Source: HGM04593 sp045657945
Lineage (GTDB): Bacteria > Bacteroidota > Bacteroidia > Bacteroidales > Bacteroidaceae
Direction of reading: 5' to 3'
Assembly (NCBI GenBank): GCA_045657945.1
Contig: JAZOUB010000023.1
Coordinates: 16,596 to 80,595 of the forward strand
Length of the DNA: 64,000 bases
A program made the position numbers and the translations under genes. The notes under the pieces are model-generated. The model had not been told where the DNA came from. It saw only the letters and a list, made by a program, of their open reading frames with translations, and searched no databases. Positions 33,445-41,847 of this stretch are shown one piece after another. Position 1 is the stretch's first letter, and each line of letters starts with the position of its first letter.

Positions 33445-34782
33445 ATGATAGATAAAACAGTTTTCAAGGATATGAAGGCGGTGTATTATACACTCGGCTG
33501 CAAGTTGAATTTCTCGGAAACGGCAACGATAGAGCGACAGTTGCAGGATGCCGGTATTCGCACCGCCAAAAGGGGCGAGGTTGCCGACATCTGTGTCGTG
33601 AATAGCTGTGCCGTGACACAGGAGGCCGAGAAGAAATGCCGCCAGGCAATACACAAACTGGTGCGTCAGCATCCCGGTGCTTTTGTTGTGGTGACAGGCT
33701 GTTATGCACAGTTGTCGGCCGAGAAACTGGCACAGGAACCCGGTGTGGGCGTGGTGCTTGGAATTGACAAGAAGGGGCAGGTGCTCGACTATGTCATAAA
33801 GAATATGGAAAACGCCAACAGTGGCGAGTGGTTCGTGCAACCGACAAAGGATGTACGCAATTTTGTACACTCCTGTTCGCGTGGCGACCGCACACGCTAT
33901 TTCCTCAAGGTGCAGGATGGCTGTGACTACTACTGTACATACTGTACCATACCTTTTGCCCGTGGCCGCAGCCGCAATCCACAAATCTCGGAACTTGTAG
34001 AGCAGGCAAGGAATGCAGCAGCCGAGGGTGGCAAAGAGGTTGTGATAACCGGTGTCAATATCGGCGATTTCGGCAAATCGACCGGCGAGTCATTCGCTTC
34101 TCTTGTAAAGGAACTCGACAAGGTAGAGGGTGTATCCCGTTACCGCATATCATCCATTGAACCTAATCTGCTCACTGATGAGATAATAGATTATGTAGCA
34201 CAGTCGCGTGCATTCATGCCGCATTTCCACATTCCGCTACAGGCTGGTAGTGACGAGGTACTCAAACTGATGCATCGCCGCTACGACACCTCTCTCTTTG
34301 CTGCCAAGATTGCAAAGGTGAAGCAGGCGATGCCCGATGCATTTATTGGTGTGGATGTGATTGTGGGTACCCGTGGCGAGAGTGAAGAACTCTTTGAAAA
34401 GGCATACTATTTCATAAAGGGGCTTGACATATCGCAGTTGCATGTATTCAGCTACTCCGAGCGCCCCGGAACCCAGGCTCTTAAGCTTGGCGGTGCGGTG
34501 TCGCCTGCCCGGAAACAGTGCCGCAGCCGTGCACTCATTGCCCTGAGCGAGGAAAAGCGCCTTGCCTTCTATGAGAAGTATTGTGGCAAAGAGGTCAAGG
34601 TGCTTTTTGAGAAACCACGCTCCGGAATGCCCATGGGTGGTTTTACAGATAACTATATCCGTGTGGAGACTGCTGCCGATTCTTCGCTGGTCAATCGCAT
34701 TGTACGTGTGCGTCTTGGTGGTTTCAATGAAGACAAGTCGGCGTTGTTGGTGGATGAGGTAATTGCTGTTCTCGATAAATGA
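33445..34782 (+). CDS. mtaB: tRNA (N6-threonylcarbamoyladenosine(37)-C2)-methylthiotransferase
   Basis: 445 residues. A radical-SAM methylthiotransferase that converts t6A37 to ms2t6A37 in tRNA. The N-terminal MTTase domain (YYTLGCKLNFSETA, NSCAVTQEAEKKCRQ, TGCYAQ) holds three cluster cysteines. The radical-SAM motif is CDYYCTYCTIPFARGRSRNP. A C-terminal TRAM domain ends the protein (ALLVDEVIAVL). The missing RimO-type features and the length support MtaB. Its substrate t6A depends on the Sua5-type protein at 17632. It overlaps the GT2 gene by 4 bp. Confidence 0.93.
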   Translation: MIDKTVFKDMKAVYYTLGCKLNFSETATIERQLQDAGIRTAKRGEVADICVVNSCAVTQEAEKKCRQAIHKLVRQHPGAFVVVTGCYAQLSAEKLAQEPGVGVVLGIDKKGQVLDYVIKNMENANSGEWFVQPTKDVRNFVHSCSRGDRTRYFLKVQDGCDYYCTYCTIPFARGRSRNPQISELVEQARNAAAEGGKEVVITGVNIGDFGKSTGESFASLVKELDKVEGVSRYRISSIEPNLLTDEIIDYVAQSRAFMPHFHIPLQAGSDEVLKLMHRRYDTSLFAAKIAKVKQAMPDAFIGVDVIVGTRGESEELFEKAYYFIKGLDISQLHVFSYSERPGTQALKLGGAVSPARKQCRSRALIALSEEKRLAFYEKYCGKEVKVLFEKPRSGMPMGGFTDNYIRVETAADSSLVNRIVRVRLGGFNEDKSALLVDEVIAVLDK

Positions 34783-35789
34783 AAGTTGCAGTTGTCATAT
34801 TGAACTATAACGGTGCGTCGATGCTCGGCCGTTTCCTGCCTTCGGTAATCAAGTATTCTCCGGGGGCAGAGATTGTTGTTGCCGACAATGCCTCTACCGA
34901 TGACTCTGTCGCTGTGCTTGCTGCCGGTTTTCCGTCGGTGCGCGTGGTTCAATTGGACAGGAACTATGGTTTTGCCGATGGCTATAACAAGGCTTTGGAA
35001 CAGGTTGATGCAGAATACTACCTGCTTTTGAATTCCGATGTCGAGGTTACAGAGGGTTGGCTCGCTCCAATGCTCTCGTTCATGGAGAACAATCCCAAAG
35101 CAGTGGCCTGCCAGCCCAAGATACTTGCATATAACAATAAGACCCATTTTGAATATGCCGGTGCGGCGGGCGGTTTCATTGACCGCTATGGCTATCCCTA
35201 TTGCCGCGGCCGTCTGTTTGATACATTAGAAGAGGACAAAGGACAGTATGACGATGTCTGCCGCATATTCTGGGCAACAGGCGCGGCAATGATGGTGCGC
35301 AGTGCCGCGTTCCATGATGCAGGCGGCTTTGACGGCCGTTTCTTCGCACACATGGAAGAGGTTGATCTCTGCTGGCGCATGCTTGCCCGTGGTGGTGAGA
35401 TTTATGCCGTTCCGGGGAGCAAGGTCTATCATGTGGGCGGAGCGACACTCAACAAGTCCAACCCTCACAAGACATTCCTCAATTTCCGCAACAATCTATT
35501 GATGCTATATAAGAACCTGCCGGTTGCAGAATTGCGTGGAGTGATGCGTGTACGTGCGGTGCTTGATTATGTGGCGGCACTTAAATTCCTGCTCACAGGT
35601 GCATGGGGCGATTTCAAGGCCGTTTTCCGTGCGCGTCGTGAATACAAACGCATGCGAGGTGAATATAGCAGCGTGCGTGAGCAGAATCTTGCAGCAGTGG
35701 CAGTTCCTGTCGTCAAGGAGCGCGCGGCATTCTCGTTGCTGTGGCAATATTACATGAAACGAAAGAAATATTTTTCCCAACTGAAATAA
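34779..35789 (+). CDS. GT2 family glycosyltransferase
   Basis: 336 residues. A GT-A fold inverting glycosyltransferase: VVILNYNGASMLGRFLPSV, VADNASTDDSVAVL, YLLLNSDVEV (the DxD-like metal site), and EEVDLCWRMLARGGEIYAVPG. It resembles rhamnosyltransferase-type GT2 enzymes used for cell-surface polysaccharide. There is no transmembrane segment of note. It is translationally coupled to mtaB (ATGA overlap) and followed by the RsmI-like gene after 3 bp. The three-gene grouping is compact, but the sugar and acceptor are unknown. Confidence 0.88.
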   Translation: MKVAVVILNYNGASMLGRFLPSVIKYSPGAEIVVADNASTDDSVAVLAAGFPSVRVVQLDRNYGFADGYNKALEQVDAEYYLLLNSDVEVTEGWLAPMLSFMENNPKAVACQPKILAYNNKTHFEYAGAAGGFIDRYGYPYCRGRLFDTLEEDKGQYDDVCRIFWATGAAMMVRSAAFHDAGGFDGRFFAHMEEVDLCWRMLARGGEIYAVPGSKVYHVGGATLNKSNPHKTFLNFRNNLLMLYKNLPVAELRGVMRVRAVLDYVAALKFLLTGAWGDFKAVFRARREYKRMRGEYSSVREQNLAAVAVPVVKERAAFSLLWQYYMKRKKYFSQLK

Positions 35790-35792
35790 ACG

Positions 35793-36497
35793 ATGGAAAC
35801 TGCATTATATCTCTTGCCCGTGACTTTGGGCGATACACCTTTGGAAAATGTGCTGCCACAATATAACAGCAGCGTCATTGCCGGCATTCGCTACTTTATT
35901 GTGGAGGATGTGCGTTCGGCGCGCCGTTTCCTGCGCAAGGTCGATCCCACCTTCGACATTGACGGTTCACAGTTCTTTGAACTGAACAAGCATACATCGC
36001 CCCAGGATGTTGCCGGTTACCTGAAACCATTGCAAGATGGCAAGCCTATGGGTGTGATTTCCGAGGCCGGTTGCCCTGCAGTTGCCGATCCCGGTGCCGA
36101 TGTGGTTGCCATTGCACAGCGTAAGGGGTTGAAGGTCGTTCCGTTGGTGGGGCCTTCGAGCATCATTCTTTCTGTTATGGCTTCGGGCTTCAATGGACAG
36201 AGCTTTGCTTTTAACGGCTATCTGCCGGTGAAACCCGATGAGCGTATAAAGGCTTTGCGAAAACTGGAACAGCGCATATATAACGAGGATCAGACACAAC
36301 TTTTCATTGAGACACCATACCGCAACGGCAAGATGATTGAAGATATACTTGCAACATGTCGTCCGCAGACAAAACTTTGCATAGCAGCGAACCTCACCTG
36401 TGAGGGCGAGTATGCAAAGACGCGTACCGTGAAGGAGTGGCGTGGCAAGGTGCCCGATTTGTCTAAGATACCGTGTATCTTTCTGCTGTATAAATAA
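35793..36497 (+). CDS. SAM-dependent methyltransferase, RsmI-like (tetrapyrrole methylase family)
   Basis: 234 residues. LYLLPVTLGDTPLENVLP, the GVISEAGCPAVADPGADVV loop and VVPLVGPSSIILSVMASG match the RsmI subfamily of tetrapyrrole-methylase-fold enzymes. RsmI proper 2'-O-methylates C1402 of 16S rRNA and is about 280 residues. This shorter form is a common Bacteroidota paralogue of uncertain target. A diverged copy of its last ~31 codons sits 760 bp downstream (37255-37354). Confidence 0.85.
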   Translation: METALYLLPVTLGDTPLENVLPQYNSSVIAGIRYFIVEDVRSARRFLRKVDPTFDIDGSQFFELNKHTSPQDVAGYLKPLQDGKPMGVISEAGCPAVADPGADVVAIAQRKGLKVVPLVGPSSIILSVMASGFNGQSFAFNGYLPVKPDERIKALRKLEQRIYNEDQTQLFIETPYRNGKMIEDILATCRPQTKLCIAANLTCEGEYAKTRTVKEWRGKVPDLSKIPCIFLLYK

Positions 36498-36518
36498 TTG
36501 GATTTAAATCAATAAATT

Positions 36519-37199
36519 ATGAGTCGCAAAGCTATTTTTTTTATTCTTTTTGTACTGGGCTTCTCTTCTATGGCAAGTGCCCAAAGCAGGCTTCTTCCTA
36601 CAGGCCGGTTCGTTACTCCATATCCCGAGGATGTTATGGACGACTATGCTGTAAAGAAGGATAGCCTGTTGTTGCCGGATTATGGTAAAACGCGTTTTGC
36701 ATTCACAATAACTCCATCATGGAGCGGTGAATCAAGCTGTTGTTATTATGGTTCAACCTCGGAATTTGTATTGAGAGTTGCCGAGGAAAATATATGGTTC
36801 TACTATTTCGGTGCAAACTCGCAGTATAAGTCTGGTGTCACTCCCGATGTTAAGGTAAACGAGTACCGTTGCGTGGTTTCTCCCAAAACGGCAAAAAGTT
36901 TGTATGAGCTTTTCTATGCGGCTGTATTCTCATCATCTTACACTGCACAAGGAAATGGTCTGGACGGTGTGACTTACGAACTGCTGTTTGAAATGGGACT
37001 TTTTACTGCTGAGTTCTGGTCGCCAAGGCAAGGCACAAATTGCCATAAACTGGAGGAGATTCTTGAAAAGTTGTGCGCTGCCGTAAAGGATAATGACCCT
37101 GCTGCCGTTGATGCTTTGGAACCGGATGCTGTTGAACTGACCAAAGTCTTTAAGGAACTGTTTCCAAAGGATGTAGAAAACCATTGGGCACCGTGGTGA
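36519..37199 (+). CDS. Secreted protein of unknown function (226 aa)
   Basis: It begins with a Sec signal peptide (MSRKAIFFILFVLGFSSMASA, cleavage after ASA). The mature part is a mixed, soluble protein with aromatic patches (SCCYYGSTSEFVLRV, NIWFYYFGAN) and ends ENHWAPW. I recognise no family. It lies 21 bp after the RsmI-like gene, yet the duplicated 3' end of that gene lies just beyond it, suggesting it was inserted by recombination. Base composition is more AT-rich than the flanking core genes. Confidence 0.65.
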   Translation: MSRKAIFFILFVLGFSSMASAQSRLLPTGRFVTPYPEDVMDDYAVKKDSLLLPDYGKTRFAFTITPSWSGESSCCYYGSTSEFVLRVAEENIWFYYFGANSQYKSGVTPDVKVNEYRCVVSPKTAKSLYELFYAAVFSSSYTAQGNGLDGVTYELLFEMGLFTAEFWSPRQGTNCHKLEEILEKLCAAVKDNDPAAVDALEPDAVELTKVFKELFPKDVENHWAPW

Positions 37200-37254
37200 T
37201 TACCAACTACTTGTTTTCGCCTTTGCGCTTTAATTGCATTGCGTGCGGTTGAAC

Positions 37255-37354
37255 TTGCGGGGGCGAGTATGCCAGGATACGCACCGTAAAAGAGTGGCGG
37301 GAAAAGGTGCCCGATTTGCCCAAGATACCTTGTATCTTCTTGCTTTATAAATAG
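37255..37354 (+). pseudogene. 3'-terminal fragment of an RsmI-like methylase gene
   Basis: Translation in the frame of 37262 gives GEYARIRTVKEWREK then VPDLPKIPCIFLLYK and a stop. This matches the last ~31 residues of the 35793-36497 gene with three substitutions and many synonymous changes. No start or upstream methylase sequence precedes it. The divergence shows it is not a fresh duplication but probably a homologous allele's tail left by recombination. Just upstream, 37229-37258 resembles repeat-family-2 flank sequence. Confidence 0.85.
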
Positions 37355-37392
37355 AAAAACTTCAATTTGTTAATATATTAAAAATCTGCACT

Positions 37393-39294
37393 ATGAAAAA
37401 GATGCTTTTTGTACTTTGCAGCATGGCGCTATTGCTTTCTTGTGGAGGTGGTAGCAGTAAGATACACGACAGTAAGATGCACGAGAAACACGAATTCGTG
37501 GATTTGGGATTGCCCAGCGGTCTGCAGTGGGCTACAACTAATTTAGGAGCGAACTCTCCTGATGAATTTGGTAACTATTATGCTTGGGGTGAGGTGCAGA
37601 CCAAGGAAAGTTATACCTTGGACAATTATAAATGGTGGAAAAATGATGGATTGACCAAGTACTGTACCGATAGAGGAATGGGAAAAGTTGATAATAAAAC
37701 ACTCCTTGATATGAGTGATGATGCTGCACGGGTTCATTGCGGAGGTAATTGGCGTATGCCGACACTCAAGGATATACAGGAACTGATAGATAATTGTTCT
37801 TGGGAATGGGCTACAGTGAATGGCGTTTCCGGTTATAAGGTGACAGGTTCTAACGGGAATAGTATTTTCTGGCCATTGGGCGGTACCTTTGTCGGCTATG
37901 AGTCTTTTGACAAAGATGAAATCGGTTGCTATTGGTTGGCGTCTTTGGACGATGTCAATTATGGTGATGGGTATGCATACAGTATGCAACTTGATAGATA
38001 TGGTTATTCCTATAGGGTTAATGAACGTACCATGGGATTTTTGATACGTCCAGTATGTAATGTGACAGCAAAAGGCAAGGAGGAACAAAAGTGTAAGGTT
38101 ACAATCTCTTCCGCAGGCTATGGAAATGTCTCTATGCCCGGGAAAACAGGTACTAAGGCTATGGTTGTAAAAGGTGAAACAATAACGGTGGTAGCCAATG
38201 CGTATGATGGCGCTGAGTTTGTCGGTTGGTATGTAAAGGGTTCCAATAAAGTTGTAAGCAGTAGTGCTATATATGATTTTGCTGTGAAAAAAGATATAGA
38301 TCTTGTTGCTCGATTTGAAAAGCCCGATAATTTTAGTGTTACAGCGATATGTGATGGCAGAGGCACCGTGTACATTGACGGAGCATCCTATATGCCTGTT
38401 GAAAGTGAAGATAATAAGCAGGATACACAATTGGCTTTTAAAGATTCACAGGTAGCGGTCGGAGTCGTTCCCGAAGAGGATACTGAATTTGTCGGTTGGT
38501 TCCGCGCCGGCTCGAGTGAGCCTGTAAGCAAGGAACTGATGTATGTCTTTACTGTAAGTGAAGATATTGTTCTTACTGCGGTGTGCGTTGATGTTGAAAA
38601 GGTTACTGTAAGTGAAGATATTGTTCTTACCACGGTGTGCGTTGATGTTGAAAAGGATAAAAGGGCTGTGGATTTGGGACTCAGTGTTTGTTGGGCAAGT
38701 TGCAATATAGGGGCTACATGTCCCGAAGAAGAGGGTTCCATTTTTGCTTGGGGTGAAATAGATGAGAAAGGTTATTATGAATGGGATAACTACAAGTATT
38801 GCAATTATGACAGGACAAATAGTTCTGCATCTGATTCAGTATCTCCTTCTCTTTGGGATGATAATTTTTTTATATCTAAATATTCTCCGGAAGTTGATAA
38901 TCTGAGGTTCCTTGATGAAAAAGATGATGCAGCTTCTGTGAATTGGGGCGGTGCTTGGCGTATGCCTACAGAACTGGAGGTTTACGAACTAATCGAGTAC
39001 TGTCATTGGGAATGGACAATATTGAATGATGTTGAAGGATATAAGGTCGAAGGACCTAACGGCAACAGTATCTTTCTGCCGGTTGACCAGGAAAAGAGCT
39101 ACGGATTATATTGGCTGAAAGGATGCGTAACCAACATTATTGGAGAGGCTTGGTATATGAGTCTAGGTTATGGCGGGAATGGACTTGGCAGTCAAAGCGT
39201 TGGTTGTATGGATAGGTGTATTGGTCTGCCAATTCGTGCGGTATGTAAATCGGAGAATTATGACCTTTTCGAAAGAGCGCTGAATTCTAAATGA
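37393..39294 (+). CDS. Lipoprotein with two FISUMP domains flanking InlB-type repeats
   Basis: 633 residues. The lipoprotein signal is MKKMLFVLCSMALLLSC. Domain order: FISUMP domain 1 (about 34-225; HEFVDLGLPSGLQWATTN, ending MGFLIRPVCN), two InlB-like repeats (about 232-310 and 315-400; EFVGWYVKGSN, EFVGWFRAGSSEP), an 18-residue exact-type tandem duplication (VTVSEDIVLTTVCVDVEK), and FISUMP domain 2 (about 422-625; KRAVDLGLSVCWASCNIG, ending IGLPIRAVC). It is a shuffled paralogue of the 22433 gene, AT-rich throughout. It is probably a surface ligand-binding protein. No binding partner is evident. Confidence 0.85.
   Translation: MKKMLFVLCSMALLLSCGGGSSKIHDSKMHEKHEFVDLGLPSGLQWATTNLGANSPDEFGNYYAWGEVQTKESYTLDNYKWWKNDGLTKYCTDRGMGKVDNKTLLDMSDDAARVHCGGNWRMPTLKDIQELIDNCSWEWATVNGVSGYKVTGSNGNSIFWPLGGTFVGYESFDKDEIGCYWLASLDDVNYGDGYAYSMQLDRYGYSYRVNERTMGFLIRPVCNVTAKGKEEQKCKVTISSAGYGNVSMPGKTGTKAMVVKGETITVVANAYDGAEFVGWYVKGSNKVVSSSAIYDFAVKKDIDLVARFEKPDNFSVTAICDGRGTVYIDGASYMPVESEDNKQDTQLAFKDSQVAVGVVPEEDTEFVGWFRAGSSEPVSKELMYVFTVSEDIVLTAVCVDVEKVTVSEDIVLTTVCVDVEKDKRAVDLGLSVCWASCNIGATCPEEEGSIFAWGEIDEKGYYEWDNYKYCNYDRTNSSASDSVSPSLWDDNFFISKYSPEVDNLRFLDEKDDAASVNWGGAWRMPTELEVYELIEYCHWEWTILNDVEGYKVEGPNGNSIFLPVDQEKSYGLYWLKGCVTNIIGEAWYMSLGYGGNGLGSQSVGCMDRCIGLPIRAVCKSENYDLFERALNSK
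38551..38658 (+). repeat. 54-bp in-frame tandem duplication
   Basis: The unit beginning ACTGTAAGTGAAGATATTG at 38551 repeats at 38605, 54 bp (18 codons) later, with three differences. It lies at the junction between the second InlB-like repeat and FISUMP domain 2. Confidence 0.9.
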
Positions 39295-39395
39295 CAGAGT
39301 AATTACAATTTGTATAACGGATAGGGTAAACTCATATAGACTTCTTGTAAATGAATAATGGTATGAAAAAAGATAGTGACTGAAAGTTTTTTACA

Positions 39396-39440
39396 AGCAA
39401 ACAATCCCCACTATAATTAAACTATAGCGGGGATTTGCTC
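39396..39440. terminator. Terminator between convergent FISUMP and uvrB genes
   Basis: A stem of about 13 bp (39403-39415 with 39423-39435, one mismatch), extended by AGCAA/TTGCT outside. The rest of the 339-bp gap 39295-39633 is AT-rich sequence (39440-39560) and repeat family 2 with its flank (39555-39652). No gene is seen. Confidence 0.7.
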
Positions 39441-39598
39441 AAAATATTGGTCTTTGAGTCACTCTCACTGATTTTTTGTTCACTCGCTACAAAAGTTAAA
39501 ACAAGCTTTACTTTCGCTCGCTTAATTGAAAGATTCGCTTGCACAAGTTTTCATCTTTCACTTTTAACCGCACTGCGTGCGCTTGAACCTGCTTTCGT

Positions 39599-39652
39599 TC
39601 GCTGTGCAACTTGCAAGTAAACTTGCGTTGCGCTCACTCACTCGCAGCTTTC
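39599..39652 (-). repeat. Intergenic repeat family 2, copy B, overlapping uvrB stop
   Basis: The minus strand reads GAAAGCTGCGA, then GAGCGCAACGCAAGTTTACT and onward, about 90% identical to 24065-24123. The uvrB stop codon (39634-39636) and its last four codons lie inside the repeat. Confidence 0.8.
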
Positions 39653-41670
39653 CGCTTCAGTATCTCCTGTAGTTTGAACATCTCGTCGCGGTATTGTGCT
39701 GCCTCAATGAACTCCATCTTCTCAGCAGCCTTCTCCATCATGCGGCGTGTGCGTTCGATGCTCTTTTTGAGCTGTTCGGCACTCATGTATTCCACGATTG
39801 GATCGCATGCGATTGCGCTTTCAATGCTCTCGTCGCTGTATGGTTTTATGCTCTTGTTCTTATCCTGTTCTTTTCTTTCAATCGGGAGTGAGTTGCTGAT
39901 GCTCTTCTTGATTGGTGTCGGGGTAATGCCGTGTTCCTCGTTGTAGCGCATCTGTTTCTCCCTGCGGCGAGCAGTCTCGTCAATGGTACGCTGCATGCTG
40001 TCGGTAATCTTTCCTGCATAGAAAATGACAAGTCCATTCACGTTGCGGGCTGCACGGCCTGCGGTCTGCGTGAGTGCACGGTGGCTGCGCAGGAATCCCT
40101 CGTCGTCGGCATTCAGTATGGCTACAAGCGATACTTCAGGTAGGTCGAGACCTTCACGCAACAGGTTGACGCCGACAAGAACATCATAGAGTCCTTCGCG
40201 AAGGTCGGTCATTATCTGAATGCGTTCCAGTGTATCTACGTCGCTGTGAATGTAGTTGCATCGTATTCCGTATTTCTGCAGGTGCTCCGACAGCTCTTCG
40301 GCCATTCTTTTACTTACGGTGGTCACGAGTACGCGCTCTTCGCGTTTTACTCGCTGTTCAATCTCCTCCATAAGGTCATCGACCTGGTTCTCGACAGGGC
40401 GTACTTCAATCACTGGGTCGAGCAAGCCGGTAGGGCGTATCAGCTGTTCCACGATGATACCCTCGCTTTTGTTGAGCTCATAATCGGCGGGCGTTGCACT
40501 TACATATATTGTCTGCGGTGTCAGTGCCTCGAACTCCTCGAATTTCAACGGGCGGTTGTCAAATGCAGCAGGCAAGCGGAATCCGAACTCAACAAGGTTG
40601 TTCTTGCGTGCACGGTCGCCGCCATACATGGCGTGTATCTGCGGAACACTCACATGGCTCTCGTCAATGATGAGCAGGAAATCCTTTGGGAAAAAGTCGA
40701 GCAGGCAGTAGGGACGTGTGCCGGCTTCGCGCCCGTCGAAGTAGCGCGAGTAGTTCTCGATGCCCGAGCAGTGCCCCAGTTCGCGTAGCATCTCAATGTC
40801 GTATGTGACACGCTCATGCAGTCGCTTGGCTTCGAACGGCTTGCCAATCTCGCGGAAGTAGTCCTCGCGGTCGGCAAGGTCCTTTTCAATTTCAAGTATG
40901 GCACGCTCGGTGCTCTCCTTGGTAGTCATGAACAGGTTGGCCGGGTAGATCTTGTAGTCATCGAAATTTGTGAGACGTGCACCTGTTGTGCTGTCAACCT
41001 CTTCAATGCTGTCAATGTCATCGTCCCAGAATGTGATGCGCAGTACATGGTCACTGTAGGCAAGGCTCACCTCAACCGTGTCGCCCTTTACGCGGAAATT
41101 ACCACGCGAGAGAGCTGTGTCGTTACGGGTGTAGAGGCTGCCTACCAACTTGCGTAGAAAGACGTTGCGGTCGAGTTTCTGCCCGACGCGAATCTCAATG
41201 ACGTTGTTGTAGAAGTCACTGGGGTTTCCCATACCATAAATGCACGACACGGATGAAATGACAACGACATCCTTGCGTCCCGAAAGTAGTGCCGATGTGG
41301 CTGCAAGGCGCAGTTTGTCTATCTCGTCATTTATGGCAAGGTCTTTTTCAATGTATGTATCGCTCGAGGGAATATACGCCTCGGGTTGGTAATAGTCGTA
41401 GTATGAGACATAATATTCGACTGCGTTGTTGGGGAAGAATCCCTTAAACTCGTTGTATAGCTGTGCCGCCAAAGTCTTGTTGTGGCTCAGGATAAGGGTG
41501 GGGCGGTTAATCTCCTTGATGACATTTGCCATCGTGAAGGTCTTTCCCGAACCGGTAACGCCCAGCAGAGTCTGTGCCGGTGTTCCGTTCTTCACTCCCT
41601 CCACAAGCTGTGCAATGGCTTCGGGCTGGTCGCCCATTGGTGAATAATCCGATACAAGTTGAAATTTCAT
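39634..41670 (-). CDS. uvrB: Excinuclease ABC subunit B
   Basis: 678 residues, the usual length. A DNA helicase-like damage-verification subunit of nucleotide excision repair. Walker A is GVTGSGKTFTMANV, the beta-hairpin region is YYVSYYDYYQPEAYIP, DEAD-like is LLIIDESHVSVPQ, and helicase motifs VGVNLLREGLDLPEVSLVAI and QTAGRAARN follow. The C-terminal UVR domain (about residues 635-670) binds UvrC. The last residues KAASE and the stop are encoded within an intergenic repeat. A consensus promoter lies at 41693-41723. Confidence 0.97.
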   Translation of the reverse strand: MKFQLVSDYSPMGDQPEAIAQLVEGVKNGTPAQTLLGVTGSGKTFTMANVIKEINRPTLILSHNKTLAAQLYNEFKGFFPNNAVEYYVSYYDYYQPEAYIPSSDTYIEKDLAINDEIDKLRLAATSALLSGRKDVVVISSVSCIYGMGNPSDFYNNVIEIRVGQKLDRNVFLRKLVGSLYTRNDTALSRGNFRVKGDTVEVSLAYSDHVLRITFWDDDIDSIEEVDSTTGARLTNFDDYKIYPANLFMTTKESTERAILEIEKDLADREDYFREIGKPFEAKRLHERVTYDIEMLRELGHCSGIENYSRYFDGREAGTRPYCLLDFFPKDFLLIIDESHVSVPQIHAMYGGDRARKNNLVEFGFRLPAAFDNRPLKFEEFEALTPQTIYVSATPADYELNKSEGIIVEQLIRPTGLLDPVIEVRPVENQVDDLMEEIEQRVKREERVLVTTVSKRMAEELSEHLQKYGIRCNYIHSDVDTLERIQIMTDLREGLYDVLVGVNLLREGLDLPEVSLVAILNADDEGFLRSHRALTQTAGRAARNVNGLVIFYAGKITDSMQRTIDETARRREKQMRYNEEHGITPTPIKKSISNSLPIERKEQDKNKSIKPYSDESIESAIACDPIVEYMSAEQLKKSIERTRRMMEKAAEKMEFIEAAQYRDEMFKLQEILKRKAASE

Positions 41671-41692
41671 ATCTGTTCAAAATGTTGAACCT

Positions 41693-41723
41693 CAAATTTA
41701 CGAGTAATTTTTGAGATATACAA
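41693..41723 (-). promoter_or_regulatory. Promoter for uvrB
   Basis: On the minus strand: TTG (41721-41723), 20 nt, TAAATTTG (41693-41700), 22 bp before the start codon. Confidence 0.78.
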
Positions 41724-41780
41724 GTAGGTTTAATGCCGGGTCTTTTTTAGGAAATAACTTTTTGAAATATATAACTTTAA

Positions 41781-41812
41781 TTTGCATGGTATTGTTAATT
41801 TCCCTATCTTTG
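41781..41812 (+). promoter_or_regulatory. Consensus promoter for GH27-GH16 gene
   Basis: TTTG (41781-41784), 20 nt, TATCTTTG (41805-41812), a full consensus match. The ATG at 41848 is 35 bp downstream. Confidence 0.85.
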
Positions 41813-41847
41813 AACGATATTGCAGATAATATTCAAACTTGAATTAT

